Shown here: piece by piece, positions 1 to 6,957 of the stretch
Position numbering within the stretch: the stretch's first letter is position 1
How the letters are laid out: each line of letters starts with the position of its first letter
Source: Sphingomonas sp. ATCC 31555
Lineage (GTDB): Bacteria; Pseudomonadota; Alphaproteobacteria; Sphingomonadales; Sphingomonadaceae
Reading direction: 5' to 3'
DNA: 64,000 nucleotides
Assembly (NCBI RefSeq): GCF_000282895.1
Contig: NZ_ALBQ01000034.1
Location: forward strand, 1-64,000
The notes under the pieces: generated by a model
What the model saw: only the letters and a program-made list of their open reading frames with translations
Databases searched by the model: none
Told to the model about the DNA's origin: nothing
Translations under genes and position numbers: made by a program

Positions 1-25
1 CCCCGCCCGCGGCCTGGGGAGCCGG

Positions 26-1870
26 TCAGAATGTCGTCCACTCGTCGGCGTCGGCCATCTGCCTCACCGGCACCGCCGACACCTTCGCCCGTCGCTGGCC
101 GGCGCCCATGCTGGCGATGGTGCTGGCGCGCGCGGCTGCGGCGGTCTTGCTCGAACCGATGCTGAAGCGCTGCGCCTGATCGGCCAGCGTCGTCACTTCC
201 GAATTGAGCGTCCGCGCCGCGGCGGAGGTTTCCTCCACCATCGCCGCATTCTGCTGGGTGGCGGTGTCCATGGCGGAAATCGCCGCCGAGATCTGCGTCA
301 CCGCCGAGGCCTGGGCCTGGTTGTCGGTCGCGATGCTGCTCAGCAGCGAATGCACCTCACCCACATCGCCGCTGATATTGGCCAGGGCGCCATCGACCCG
401 CTGCACCATGCTCACCGCTGCGCCGATATCGTTCTGCGTCGCGGTCAGCTGGTCGCGGGCGCGGCCGGCCTCTTCCTCGGCGCGCATCGCCAGCGCGGAG
501 ACCAGATCGGCGACCACCGCGAAGCCGCGGCCCGCCTCGCCCGCACGGCCCGCCTCGACGGCGGCGTTCATCGCAAGCACCCGCGTCTGGAAGGCGATCT
601 TGTCCAGCCCCTCGATCACGCTGTCGATGCCCTTGGCGCTGTCTGCCACGCGGGTCATTGCCTGCACCGCCTCGTCGGCGATCGAGCGGCCGCCGGAGAC
701 GGTGGAGATGGCGCCGTCTGCACGATCCAGCGTGCTGGTGGCGGCCATCGCGGTCGCCTTCAACCGGTGGTCCATCTGGGCGATCGCGGCGGAGGTCTCC
801 TCCAGGCTGGCGGCGTTGCCTTCGGTCCGCCGGGCCAAATCTTCGCTGGCCTGGGCGATCTCGCTCGATCCGGTGCGGATTGCGGCGGCGGATTCGATCA
901 CCGATCCGATCAGCTCGCGCAGATTGGCGATCGCCTCGTTGAAGTTCTGGCGCAGCGCCGCATAGGCCGGCGGAAACGCCTCGGTGATGCTCGCGGTCAG
1001 ATCGCCATGCGAAACCTTGTCGAGGTTCTGCGAGATCGTCGCGGTGACGAAATTCTGCTCCTCCACCGCCTTGGCCGCTTCGGCATCGGCGATCTGCTTC
1101 TGGCGGGCGTTCTCGCGGAAGACGAGCACCGCCTTCGCCATCTCGCCCACTTCGTCGCCGCGGTCGGCGGCGGGCACGTCGACCTTGGTGTCGCCATCGG
1201 CCAGCCGCGTCATCGTCCGGGTCATGCCCGCCAGCGGCCGCACGATCGCGCCCGAGAGCAGCCATGCCATCATCCCCGCGATCAGCGTGGCGATCACGCC
1301 GCCCACCACCACGGCCAGCATCGCGCCGTTCTTTGCGGCCGCCATTTCGGCGCGCTGTTCGCTGATCTTCTGCTGCTGTGCCGCGGCGATCTCGGCGGTC
1401 AGCGCGCGCACCTTGGGCAGCTGCTTCATGCCCGAGATTTCCTGCGCCCGCCCCCGCGTGGCCGGGTTGCGCGCCAGCTTGATCAGCTCGGCAAAGCGGC
1501 GGTCGTTCAGGTCCGCCACTTCGGCGCGCAGCGCCCGCAGCCGTTCCAGCTGTTCGGGCAGCTTGGTCGCGCTTTCGAACGCGCTCGAAGCCTTTTCGAA
1601 AGCCTTCATATTCTCGGCATATTCGCCGAGCAGTTCCTCGCGCCCCAGCATGGCGAAGCCGCGCAGCGCGTTTTCCTGCTGGATGATCGCGGCCAGCATC
1701 GCCTCGCCCTGCTGAGCGACATGGATGCTGTTCACATTGGCGTCGGACACGGCGGCCAGCCGGCTCAGGCTCAGATAGGTGTAGCTGCCCGAGGCGATCA
1801 CCACCAGGATCACCGCGGCAAAAGCGGCCATCAGTTTCCCAGACAATCGCAGATTACGTATCGCTGACAT
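26..1870 (-). CDS. Methyl-accepting chemotaxis protein
   Basis: Inner-membrane chemoreceptor that would signal through CheW/CheA to the flagellar motor. There are two membrane segments (about residues 12-34 and 183-207) around a mostly helical periplasmic sensor of about 150 residues, then a HAMP linker (about 208-262), a second HAMP-like stretch (about 275-320) and the cytoplasmic signalling coiled coil. The hairpin tip at about 424-460 carries the family signature QTRVLAMNAAVEAGRAGEAG with GRGFAVVADLV after it. The C terminus ends EWTTF, resembling the CheR-tethering pentapeptide of other receptors (inference). The length of 614 is normal. No other chemotaxis gene is in view, so the ligand cannot be guessed. 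Start ATG at 1870 with a GGGTCC stretch upstream. Confidence 0.95.
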   Translation of the reverse strand: MSAIRNLRLSGKLMAAFAAVILVVIASGSYTYLSLSRLAAVSDANVNSIHVAQQGEAMLAAIIQQENALRGFAMLGREELLGEYAENMKAFEKASSAFESATKLPEQLERLRALRAEVADLNDRRFAELIKLARNPATRGRAQEISGMKQLPKVRALTAEIAAAQQQKISEQRAEMAAAKNGAMLAVVVGGVIATLIAGMMAWLLSGAIVRPLAGMTRTMTRLADGDTKVDVPAADRGDEVGEMAKAVLVFRENARQKQIADAEAAKAVEEQNFVTATISQNLDKVSHGDLTASITEAFPPAYAALRQNFNEAIANLRELIGSVIESAAAIRTGSSEIAQASEDLARRTEGNAASLEETSAAIAQMDHRLKATAMAATSTLDRADGAISTVSGGRSIADEAVQAMTRVADSAKGIDSVIEGLDKIAFQTRVLAMNAAVEAGRAGEAGRGFAVVADLVSALAMRAEEEAGRARDQLTATQNDIGAAVSMVQRVDGALANISGDVGEVHSLLSSIATDNQAQASAVTQISAAISAMDTATQQNAAMVEETSAAARTLNSEVTTLADQAQRFSIGSSKTAAAARASTIASMGAGQRRAKVSAVPVRQMADADEWTTF

Positions 1871-1896
1871 GCAAGGACCCTCTCGTCAGTCGGAGT

Positions 1897-2534
1897 TCAA
1901 AAAACGAATTGCGCGCGCAGCACCAACGTCGTGCCACGATCGGTGCGTGCGGCGGTGCCGCCCGGCAGGCTGGCGGGGTTCAGCCGCCAGGCAGAAGTAT
2001 TGGCCATCACCCGCATCAGGCTGCTCAGATACCAGTTGACGCCGGCGGTCAGCGTGGAGCCGGTGCCCCGCGTGCCGGGCGTGCGGACGATGAGTTCCTG
2101 GTAGCGCGCGGTGAGTTCCACCGGACCGCGGCCTCCCTGGAACACCGATCGCTTCACCACCGGACGCCCGATGCCGCCGGTCGCGGCCGCATAGGGCAAT
2201 CGCGCGCGCCGCGGGTGCGGGTGGTATCGACGATCATCTGCCCCAGCGGGCGAAAGCTGGTGCCGCCATCGGCAGAGACCAGCACCGGCGAGCCGTTGCG
2301 CCACTGGATCGGCGGTAAACGCTGCGCCTGCACGACCACGCCCCCCGGCGCACCCGACGCCTCGGCAGCCGCAGACGTCGGCGCGGGCGCAGACGCGGGG
2401 ACGGACACGGACGCAGGCGCGACGGCCGGCAAGCCAGGCGCCGCGCCGCCCCCACCGGCGCTCGAGGAATCGGAGATGCTGGACACCGGCCCGCTGACAA
2501 GCAGCAGGCCGGCACACAATTGCGCAAGACCCAT
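1897..2534 (-). pseudogene. Phosphate-selective porin (OprO/OprP-type) remnant, internally deleted and frameshifted
   Basis: Two reading frames together look like the two ends of one porin. From ATG 2534 there is a signal-like stretch, an Ala/Pro-rich linker, and then the motif IQWRNGSPVLVSADGGTSF with RPLGQM, which resembles the first strand of OprP-family porins. This frame runs on only to 2154. The last strands are in another frame, down to 1897: GGRGPVELTARYQEL, GVNWYLSSLMRVMANTSAW and a terminal LRAQFVF ending in Phe, typical of the last porin strand. The family is usually over 400 residues; here about 200 codons remain, so most of the barrel is missing. The junction lies near 2150-2220. 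The family assignment is from memory of the motifs. Confidence 0.65.
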
Positions 2535-2654
2535 TTCTATATCGTTCCCGAACGCGGGCTGAGCCCCTTGCCCAGAGAACCGACACGCCTTGGACATATT
2601 CTAGAGGAGGATTGGTGCAAACGTTCGGTTTCGGCGGGGATATGTAATAGTACG

Positions 2655-2686
2655 GAACAATCGTAATGACTTAGTTCGCATTGTTC
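2655..2686. repeat. Inverted repeat GAACAAT/ATTGTTC in a gene-free gap
   Basis: GAACAAT at 2655-2661 is mirrored by ATTGTTC at 2680-2686 with an 18-base spacer, in the AT-richer part of the 2535-2840 gap. It could be an operator left from a vanished gene or the promoter of the porin remnant. I see no gene in this gap. Confidence 0.3.
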
Positions 2687-2840
2687 GATTCCGCCGCTGG
2701 CATGGCGCGCGGCACCTGTCTGTGTTCTTTCCCAGAGAGGGAGCAGGACCGCCGCCGCAGGCAGTGGAGGGGCAACCCCGCCGCGGGAACGGACAATCAG
2801 ATCATGCGGACGGAGATCAGGCTGCCGTATCGCAAGGCTT

Positions 2841-3122
2841 GGTGATCTGGTGATGCCCGAGCCAAAGGTCGTGCCCGGCTATCCCAATCGCTTCCTGCCG
2901 CGCGACAAGGCGCCGGGGAAGTAGCTGAAAAAGCGCACGCTGACCAACCTCTACAACGCCTGCCCGCAACGGCTGGCAAATGCGTAGGCCGCGTTCGATG
3001 CAGCGGTCGCCTACGCCTATGCCGGGGGCGAGGACTGGCGCGCCGGGCGGCTGGACGGGGACGAAATCTTCGCTCGCCTGGTCGCACTCAACCAGGAACG
3101 GACGGCGCCGCAATCAGGTTGA
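2841..3122 (+). pseudogene. C-terminal remnant of a DNA methyltransferase (MmeI-like/class I SAM-dependent)
   Basis: Reading from GGT at 2841 gives 93 codons broken by two TAG stops (2922-2924 and 2985-2987) before a TGA at 3120-3122. The text includes GDLVMPEPKVVPGYPNRFLP, KKRTLTNLYNACPQRLANA and DEIFARLVALNQERT. I recognise this as the tail of large DNA methyltransferases, where the intact form has the pattern RTLTNLYNxRPxWLxxAHxALDAAV and ends in ARLLALNLER. The catalytic N-terminal part is absent and there is no start, so it cannot be functional. Both stops can be explained by single base changes (for example CAC to TAG-like decay at the usual His position needs more than one change, so decay is not recent). 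Confidence 0.6.
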
Positions 3123-3154
3123 ACCGATTGCACGGTCGCCCTCTCGCAAAATAA

Positions 3155-3201
3155 CCGGCAATGCCGCACCACTCGCAAGTGGGCCCCTGCGGCATTGCCG
3201 G
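3155..3201. repeat. Long hairpin: 14-bp perfect arms plus inner 5-bp stem
   Basis: The arm at 3155-3168 (CCGGCAATGCCGCA) is exactly mirrored at 3188-3201. Inside it CCACT (3169-3173) pairs with AGTGG (3178-3182) around a CGCA loop, leaving a 5-base bulge. No T-run follows on either strand. It could act as a terminator or RNA-stabilising structure for the gene ending at 3234, or be the remains of a mobile or palindromic element. Confidence 0.75.
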
Positions 3202-3235
3202 AGCAGCGACGCGCCGCGTCCGGCGCGTCGCTGCT
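3202..3235 (-). terminator. 14-bp perfect hairpin overlapping the stop codon of the minus-strand gene
   Basis: AGCAGCGACGCGCC at 3202-3215 is exactly mirrored at 3222-3235 with a 6-base loop. It overlaps the stop codon (3234-3236) of the minus-strand gene and abuts the hairpin at 3155-3201. There is no T-run, so a classical intrinsic terminator is not certain. The paired hairpins are the clearest structure in this decayed region. Confidence 0.45.
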
Positions 3236-3992
3236 ATCCCTCGTCCCGTCGCTTCCGCCGTTCCAGCTTGTCGAGTTCGCGCTCCAGCCGGGCGAGCGCC
3301 TGCCCGCGGTCGCAGCGGGGCAGTGGGTGGTGGGTGGGGCGCAGGCCGGCTTCGATGTGCGGGCGGCGGGATCGCAGCAGCAGCACCCCCTCCTGTGGAG
3401 TCATCCGTTCCAGCGGCTCGGGCATGTCGGCAATGTCCTGCCAGTCCTCCAGCGGCGCGCCGTCGGGCGCGAGCGAGTCGATCGCGTGGGCGAGCAGCGC
3501 CAGTTCCAGCCGGTCATAGCCTTCCTGCAGCGCCATGCGCATCGCGGCGGCGAAGGCGGGGGAGTTCTGGCGGCGGGTATAGATGGCGTTATAGCCGACG
3601 CCAGCCGCCTGAGCGGAGAGCCGCACATTGGCCGTGGCGGCGAGGTGCGCGAGGAAGCGGCGCTCGCCGTCCACGGTCAGCGCGCCCTTGGGGCTTCGCC
3701 GCACCTGGATTCGCCGCCCGCGCGATCCGCGCACGCTATATTCGCCGCCCCTGGTCACGGTGGGGTCGTCGCCCGCCGGTGCCCCTGCCCGCCCGGCGGC
3801 GAGCTGCGCCTGGCCATAGGCGAGGGCCGCATCCCATTCGGCGGCGAAATCTGGGTTGCGGGCGCGGCGCTTCTGGAAGGTCTTGCGCGTCAGCCCCACC
3901 GCCTCGGCAGCCAGCGTCACATTGGCGGTGCGGCGCAGCGCCTGCAGGAACCGCCGGTTCTCCCGCGCCCGATCGTTCGTCGTGCCCCGCAT
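3234..3992 (-). CDS. Unknown protein with two tandem HTH-like units (small-terminase-like)
   Basis: A 252-residue protein. The ATG at 3992 is preferred over in-frame starts further upstream because the added residues are low-complexity and a G-rich stretch precedes 3992. It holds two related units: RFLQALRRTANVTLAAEAVG followed by LTRKTFQKRRARNPDFAAEW, and RFLAHLAATANVRLSAQAAG followed by VGYNAIYTRRQNSPAFAAAM. Each looks like a short helix-turn-helix followed by a helix, as in small terminase subunits or Mu-like DNA-binding proteins. The C terminus is charged and helical (LARLERELDKLERRKRR). No large terminase or other phage gene is adjacent. The function is unknown; DNA binding is an inference from the repeated pattern. 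Confidence 0.7.
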   Translation of the reverse strand: MRGTTNDRARENRRFLQALRRTANVTLAAEAVGLTRKTFQKRRARNPDFAAEWDAALAYGQAQLAAGRAGAPAGDDPTVTRGGEYSVRGSRGRRIQVRRSPKGALTVDGERRFLAHLAATANVRLSAQAAGVGYNAIYTRRQNSPAFAAAMRMALQEGYDRLELALLAHAIDSLAPDGAPLEDWQDIADMPEPLERMTPQEGVLLLRSRRPHIEAGLRPTHHPLPRCDRGQALARLERELDKLERRKRRDEG

Positions 3993-4196
3993 CGCGCTGC
4001 CCCCGCCTGCTGCCCATGTCGGCGCGAAGATGGCTGTTCCTTTTTTGTTCTTCAAGACCCTCAACCCTCCCGCAGGCCGAGAGACGTCGACCCCGCACCC
4101 TGTGGGCGAGGAAAGAGCCCCATTGCGCGAGCGATGGGAGGGTGAGGGTGAGCCCATCATTGCCCTGCCCCTCTCCCGCGCCCGCCCTCTCGACCA

Positions 4197-4224
4197 TTGA
4201 CTCCCCTGCCGAATCCGCTATGTG
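4197..4224 (+). promoter_or_regulatory. Candidate sigma-70 promoter of rplJ-rplL
   Basis: TTGACT at 4197-4202 and TATGTG at 4219-4224 with a 16-base spacer, placing a start near 4231, about 250 bases before rplJ. The rest of the 3993-4481 gap holds no gene that I can support. A promoter here fits with rplKA not lying immediately upstream. Confidence 0.45.
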
Positions 4225-4230
4225 CGCGCT

Positions 4231-4481
4231 TCCTCTTTCGGGAGGAATCCGTCCGAGACAGCGAGCGACCGGAATCTGCCGGTCTTGATCTCTCGCCTAG
4301 ACGGGGAACGATTTTTCCGATGCGGCCCGCCCTTGTGCGGGTGCTGCGTTCGGGTCACGCCCAGGGATTTCCCCGGCCGCTGACGATCCACCCCCTCGGA
4401 CATTTGAGAGCCTGGCCCGCTTTGGCGGGTCGTAACCGGGGCTCCCTGTCGCAGGGGAGCCTCATGTATGAGGAAACCGGC
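4231..4481 (+). promoter_or_regulatory. rplJ 5' leader, candidate L10 autoregulatory region
   Basis: The untranslated stretch before rplJ contains nested stems: a C-rich/G-rich pair around 4327-4350, CCCGC-TTTG-GCGGG near 4416-4430, and a strong stem GGCTCCC (4440-4446) with GGGAGCC (4455-4461), just ahead of the AGGAAA ribosome site at about 4471. In many bacteria L10(L7/L12)4 binds the rplJ leader to repress its own translation. The position and structure fit, but I did not match a specific kink-turn motif, so the regulatory role is inferred. Confidence 0.45.
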
Positions 4482-4997
4482 ATGGATCGTTCCCAGAAGG
4501 CCGACGCCGTTGCCGAGCTGAACCGCACTTTCAACGAGGTCGGCGTGGTGGTCATCACCCGCAACCTCGGGATGACCGTCAAGCAGTCGACGGACCTCCG
4601 CAACAAGATGCGCGAAGCCGGTGCGAGCTACAAGGTCTCGAAGAACAAGCTCGCCAAGATCGCTGCCCAGGGCACCGATTATGCGGTGCTCGCGGATCTG
4701 CTGACGGGTCCGACGGCGCTCGCCACTTCCGTGGATCCCGTGGCTGCGGCCAAGGTGGTCGCGGACTTCGCCAAGACGAACGACAAGATCGAGATCGTCG
4801 GCGGGGCCATGGGCGGGCTGCTGCTGGATGCCGCCGGCGTTCAGGCACTGGCCTCGCTGCCGTCGCTGGACGAGCTGCGCGGCAAGCTCGTGGGGCTCAT
4901 CGTGGCGCCCGCGACCAAGCTCGCCACGATCGCCCAGGCGCCCGCGGCGCAGATCGCGCGCGTGCTTGCAGCGTACAGCGAGAAGGAAGCTGCCTGA
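4482..4997 (+). CDS. rplJ: 50S ribosomal protein L10
   Basis: Forms the base of the ribosomal stalk, binding 23S rRNA and carrying L7/L12 dimers that recruit translation GTPases. The 171 residues begin MDRSQKADAVAELN; the ATG at 4482 is chosen because AGGAAA sits 6-11 bases upstream and the product then matches the family start. The N-terminal rRNA-binding half contains VVVITRNLGMTVKQSTDLRN and KVSKNKLAKIA; the C-terminal helix that binds L7/L12 ends the protein (IARVLAAYSEKE). It is followed after 57 bases by rplL. rplK and rplA, its usual upstream partners, are not in the window. Confidence 0.97.
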   Translation: MDRSQKADAVAELNRTFNEVGVVVITRNLGMTVKQSTDLRNKMREAGASYKVSKNKLAKIAAQGTDYAVLADLLTGPTALATSVDPVAAAKVVADFAKTNDKIEIVGGAMGGLLLDAAGVQALASLPSLDELRGKLVGLIVAPATKLATIAQAPAAQIARVLAAYSEKEAA

Positions 4998-5054
4998 CAC
5001 CTTGTCGGCAGTTGCGACTTTTATCCCGAACTTTTGATTTAACTGGAGTGTATC

Positions 5055-5432
5055 ATGGCTGACCTTAACGCAATCGTCGAACAGCTTTCCGCGCTGACCG
5101 TTCTCGAAGCAGCCGAGCTGTCGAAGCTGCTCGAAGAGAAGTGGGGCGTCTCGGCCGCCGCTGCCGTCGCCGTTGCTGGCCCGGCCGCTGGTGGCGCCGC
5201 TGCCCCGGCCGCTGAAGAGAAGACCGAATTCGACGTGATCCTCACCGGCGACGGTGGCAAGAAGATCAACGTCATCAAGGAAGTCCGCGCCATCACCAAC
5301 CTCGGCCTCACTGAAGCCAAGGCCCTGGTCGAAGGCGCTCCGAAGCCGGTCAAGGAAGGCGTGTCCAAGGACGAAGCCGAGAAGATCAAGAAGCAGCTTG
5401 AAGAAGCCGGCGCGACCGTCGAGGTCAAGTAA
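5055..5432 (+). CDS. rplL: 50S ribosomal protein L7/L12
   Basis: Acidic stalk protein, present in several copies on L10, that stimulates GTP hydrolysis by elongation factors. At 125 residues it has the standard three parts: an N-terminal dimerisation domain ([20 protein letters not shown]), an Ala/Pro/Gly-rich hinge (about 36-55) and the C-terminal globular domain with [39 protein letters not shown] and a terminal GATVEVK. CTGGAG lies 8-13 bases before ATG 5055. It is the last gene of this transcription unit, since a strong terminator follows at once. Confidence 0.98.
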   Translation: MADLNAIVEQLSALTVLEAAELSKLLEEKWGVSAAAAVAVAGPAAGGAAAPAAEEKTEFDVILTGDGGKKINVIKEVRAITNLGLTEAKALVEGAPKPVKEGVSKDEAEKIKKQLEEAGATVEVK

Positions 5433-5469
5433 GGCTTCTGCGCCGGCCTTCAAGGCTTGCGAAACGGAA

Positions 5470-5497
5470 AGGCGGCTCGGGAACGAGCCGCCTTTTT
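5470..5497 (+). terminator. Rho-independent terminator after rplL
   Basis: A 10-bp perfect stem AGGCGGCTCG/CGAGCCGCCT (5470-5479, 5484-5493) with a GGAA loop, running into T's at 5493-5497. It closes the rplJL unit, so rpoB, 4.1 kb downstream, is not simply co-transcribed. Confidence 0.85.
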
Positions 5498-5526
5498 GCG
5501 TGACCGGTGCCGACCTGTTGAAGCCG

Positions 5527-6042
5527 TTACTGTCGCTGGCGTACCCTTCGCTCCGCCTCCGCGCGGATGCGGGCATTTCTCGCACGCTCCAGACGCTCGC
5601 GGTCGACCGCTTCGCGCTCCTGGCGCTCCTGCTCGCTCTGTTCGCGATCCTCGCGCGCCATACGCTCAGCAATGCGCAGCCGGATCGCTTCCAATTCGGG
5701 TGACGCATCTTCCACCGCATTGTTCGTGCGAAGCAAGTCGTGCTTGTTCACCCGCTCCGTCGCGGCGATGCGATCGGACCAGTGCCGCGGGCGCTCGCGG
5801 GGCTTGCTGCGGGCAAGGTGTGCTCGCCGCAGCGCCGCACGATAGACATGAAACATCCGCGCCGAATGCACGCCCGTGAACAGCGCCGCGAGGACGCCCG
5901 CAGTGATGTAGACCGTGCTGCCGGGCTGCGGTGCTTCAAGGACGATCAGCACCATCAGGTAGCTGAGCAGCATCATCAGCGCGCAATACGCGCCGAATTC
6001 GACGGACAGCAGAAGATATCGACGAACGGATTCAGAGTTCAT
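5527..6042 (-). CDS. Unknown two-TM membrane protein, paralogue of the next gene upstream
   Basis: A 171-residue protein starting at ATG 6042 (MNSESVRRY), with GGGGG about 12 bases upstream. Two hydrophobic segments (about residues 16-35 and 43-60) are followed by a basic stretch and a long charged helical tail rich in Arg, Glu and Gln that would be cytoplasmic. The pattern RRY..(8)..EF..Y....M..L...M, then APQ, FTGV..(3)..RM, W.(3)IAA and ELEAIRLRIAERMARE is shared with the protein at 6159-6716, so the two are tandem duplicates. I do not recognise a family. It lies between rplL and rpoB on the opposite strand, converging on the rplL terminator. Confidence 0.8.
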   Translation of the reverse strand: MNSESVRRYLLLSVEFGAYCALMMLLSYLMVLIVLEAPQPGSTVYITAGVLAALFTGVHSARMFHVYRAALRRAHLARSKPRERPRHWSDRIAATERVNKHDLLRTNNAVEDASPELEAIRLRIAERMAREDREQSEQERQEREAVDRERLERARNARIRAEAERRVRQRQ

Positions 6043-6158
6043 GGTACGCAAGCCCCCGCGACTGGCGCAAAAAGCCGCAGAGGCGCGCTGCTCGCCCATT
6101 TCGCACCTGCTTCATCAACGAAAATCGTTAGGAAATGCTTAGCGGCAACCCCGCCCCG

Positions 6159-6716
6159 CTACCGAAAAATGCGTCGAGATTCTTCTTCCTCGATAGCTTC
6201 CCGCGCCATCCGATCGGCGATGCGCAAGCGAATCGCCTCCAGCGACATGCTGGGATCGATCTCGAAATCCGGATCTTCGGAGTCGGGATCTTCACCGAGC
6301 GCAATCCGCTTCGCCCGATATTCCCTCTCGACCGCCTCAAGCTCTTCGAGCAGCTTCACCCGAGCCGGATCGCCGCCCTGCGCCTCCAGCCGCTCAGCCG
6401 CAATTCGTTCGGACCAGCGCAGCGTCCGCCGTTCCTCAGCCGACACCTCCGGAAGCGGCTCGGGTGCGGGCTCCAGCGACAGGCCTGCCGCGCTCAGCCG
6501 CTTCCGCCACCGCCGATAGCGGCTGTACATCCGCAGCGCATATACGCCCGTGAAGATCGCCATGGCAATGCAGGTATTAATGTACCACTTCGCATTTGCC
6601 TGCGGAGCATATTCGACCAGCGTGTACATCGCCGCACCAAGTACCGTCATGAAAACGAAATAGGTGAGGAATTCGATCGCTTCGTAGAAGTATCTTCGGA
6701 TCGTAGCGATGTTCAT
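6159..6716 (-). CDS. Unknown two-TM membrane protein, paralogue of the 5527-6042 gene
   Basis: A 185-residue protein starting at ATG 6716 (MNIATIRRY), preceded by GCAGGG. Membrane segments at about 16-34 and 43-61 come before an acidic, Glu-rich soluble tail. Blocks shared with the downstream gene are RRY....(I/V)EF, APQ, FTGV, RM, W SERIAAE and LEAIRLRIADRMARE near the C terminus. The conserved C-terminal block after a divergent linker suggests that the tail binds a partner. The function is unknown. The two genes are 116 bases apart in the same direction and probably form a unit that arose by tandem duplication. Confidence 0.8.
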   Translation of the reverse strand: MNIATIRRYFYEAIEFLTYFVFMTVLGAAMYTLVEYAPQANAKWYINTCIAMAIFTGVYALRMYSRYRRWRKRLSAAGLSLEPAPEPLPEVSAEERRTLRWSERIAAERLEAQGGDPARVKLLEELEAVEREYRAKRIALGEDPDSEDPDFEIDPSMSLEAIRLRIADRMAREAIEEEESRRIFR

Positions 6717-6957
6717 GGCCCTGCTCCACGGCAAGCTGGCAGCTCCGCAAAACTGCCATCGAGCCCCAAACGACGCCGTCTCCGGCTTCGCTGCCACTCA
6801 ACATCATCAGACTTAACGAATTATGCAGACACCAAGGTTATCGCTTCGGGAATTATACTGATCTCGTGCGCGATACACGCGATCGGCGTTTATTGAATGC
6901 GCCGAAAACATGTGAGGTGGGCGCCGAGCCGCTGCCCACCCCCGCACGTCGTTTCGG

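Noticed and set aside
2653..2673. An EcfG-type (general stress sigma factor) promoter, GGAAC then GTT.
   Set aside because: The spacing is about 15 bases rather than the expected 17 or so, and it leads only to a pseudogene.
4218..5720. A 500-codon minus-strand frame across rplJ and rplL.
   Set aside because: It is antisense to two clear ribosomal protein genes and has no recognisable motif.
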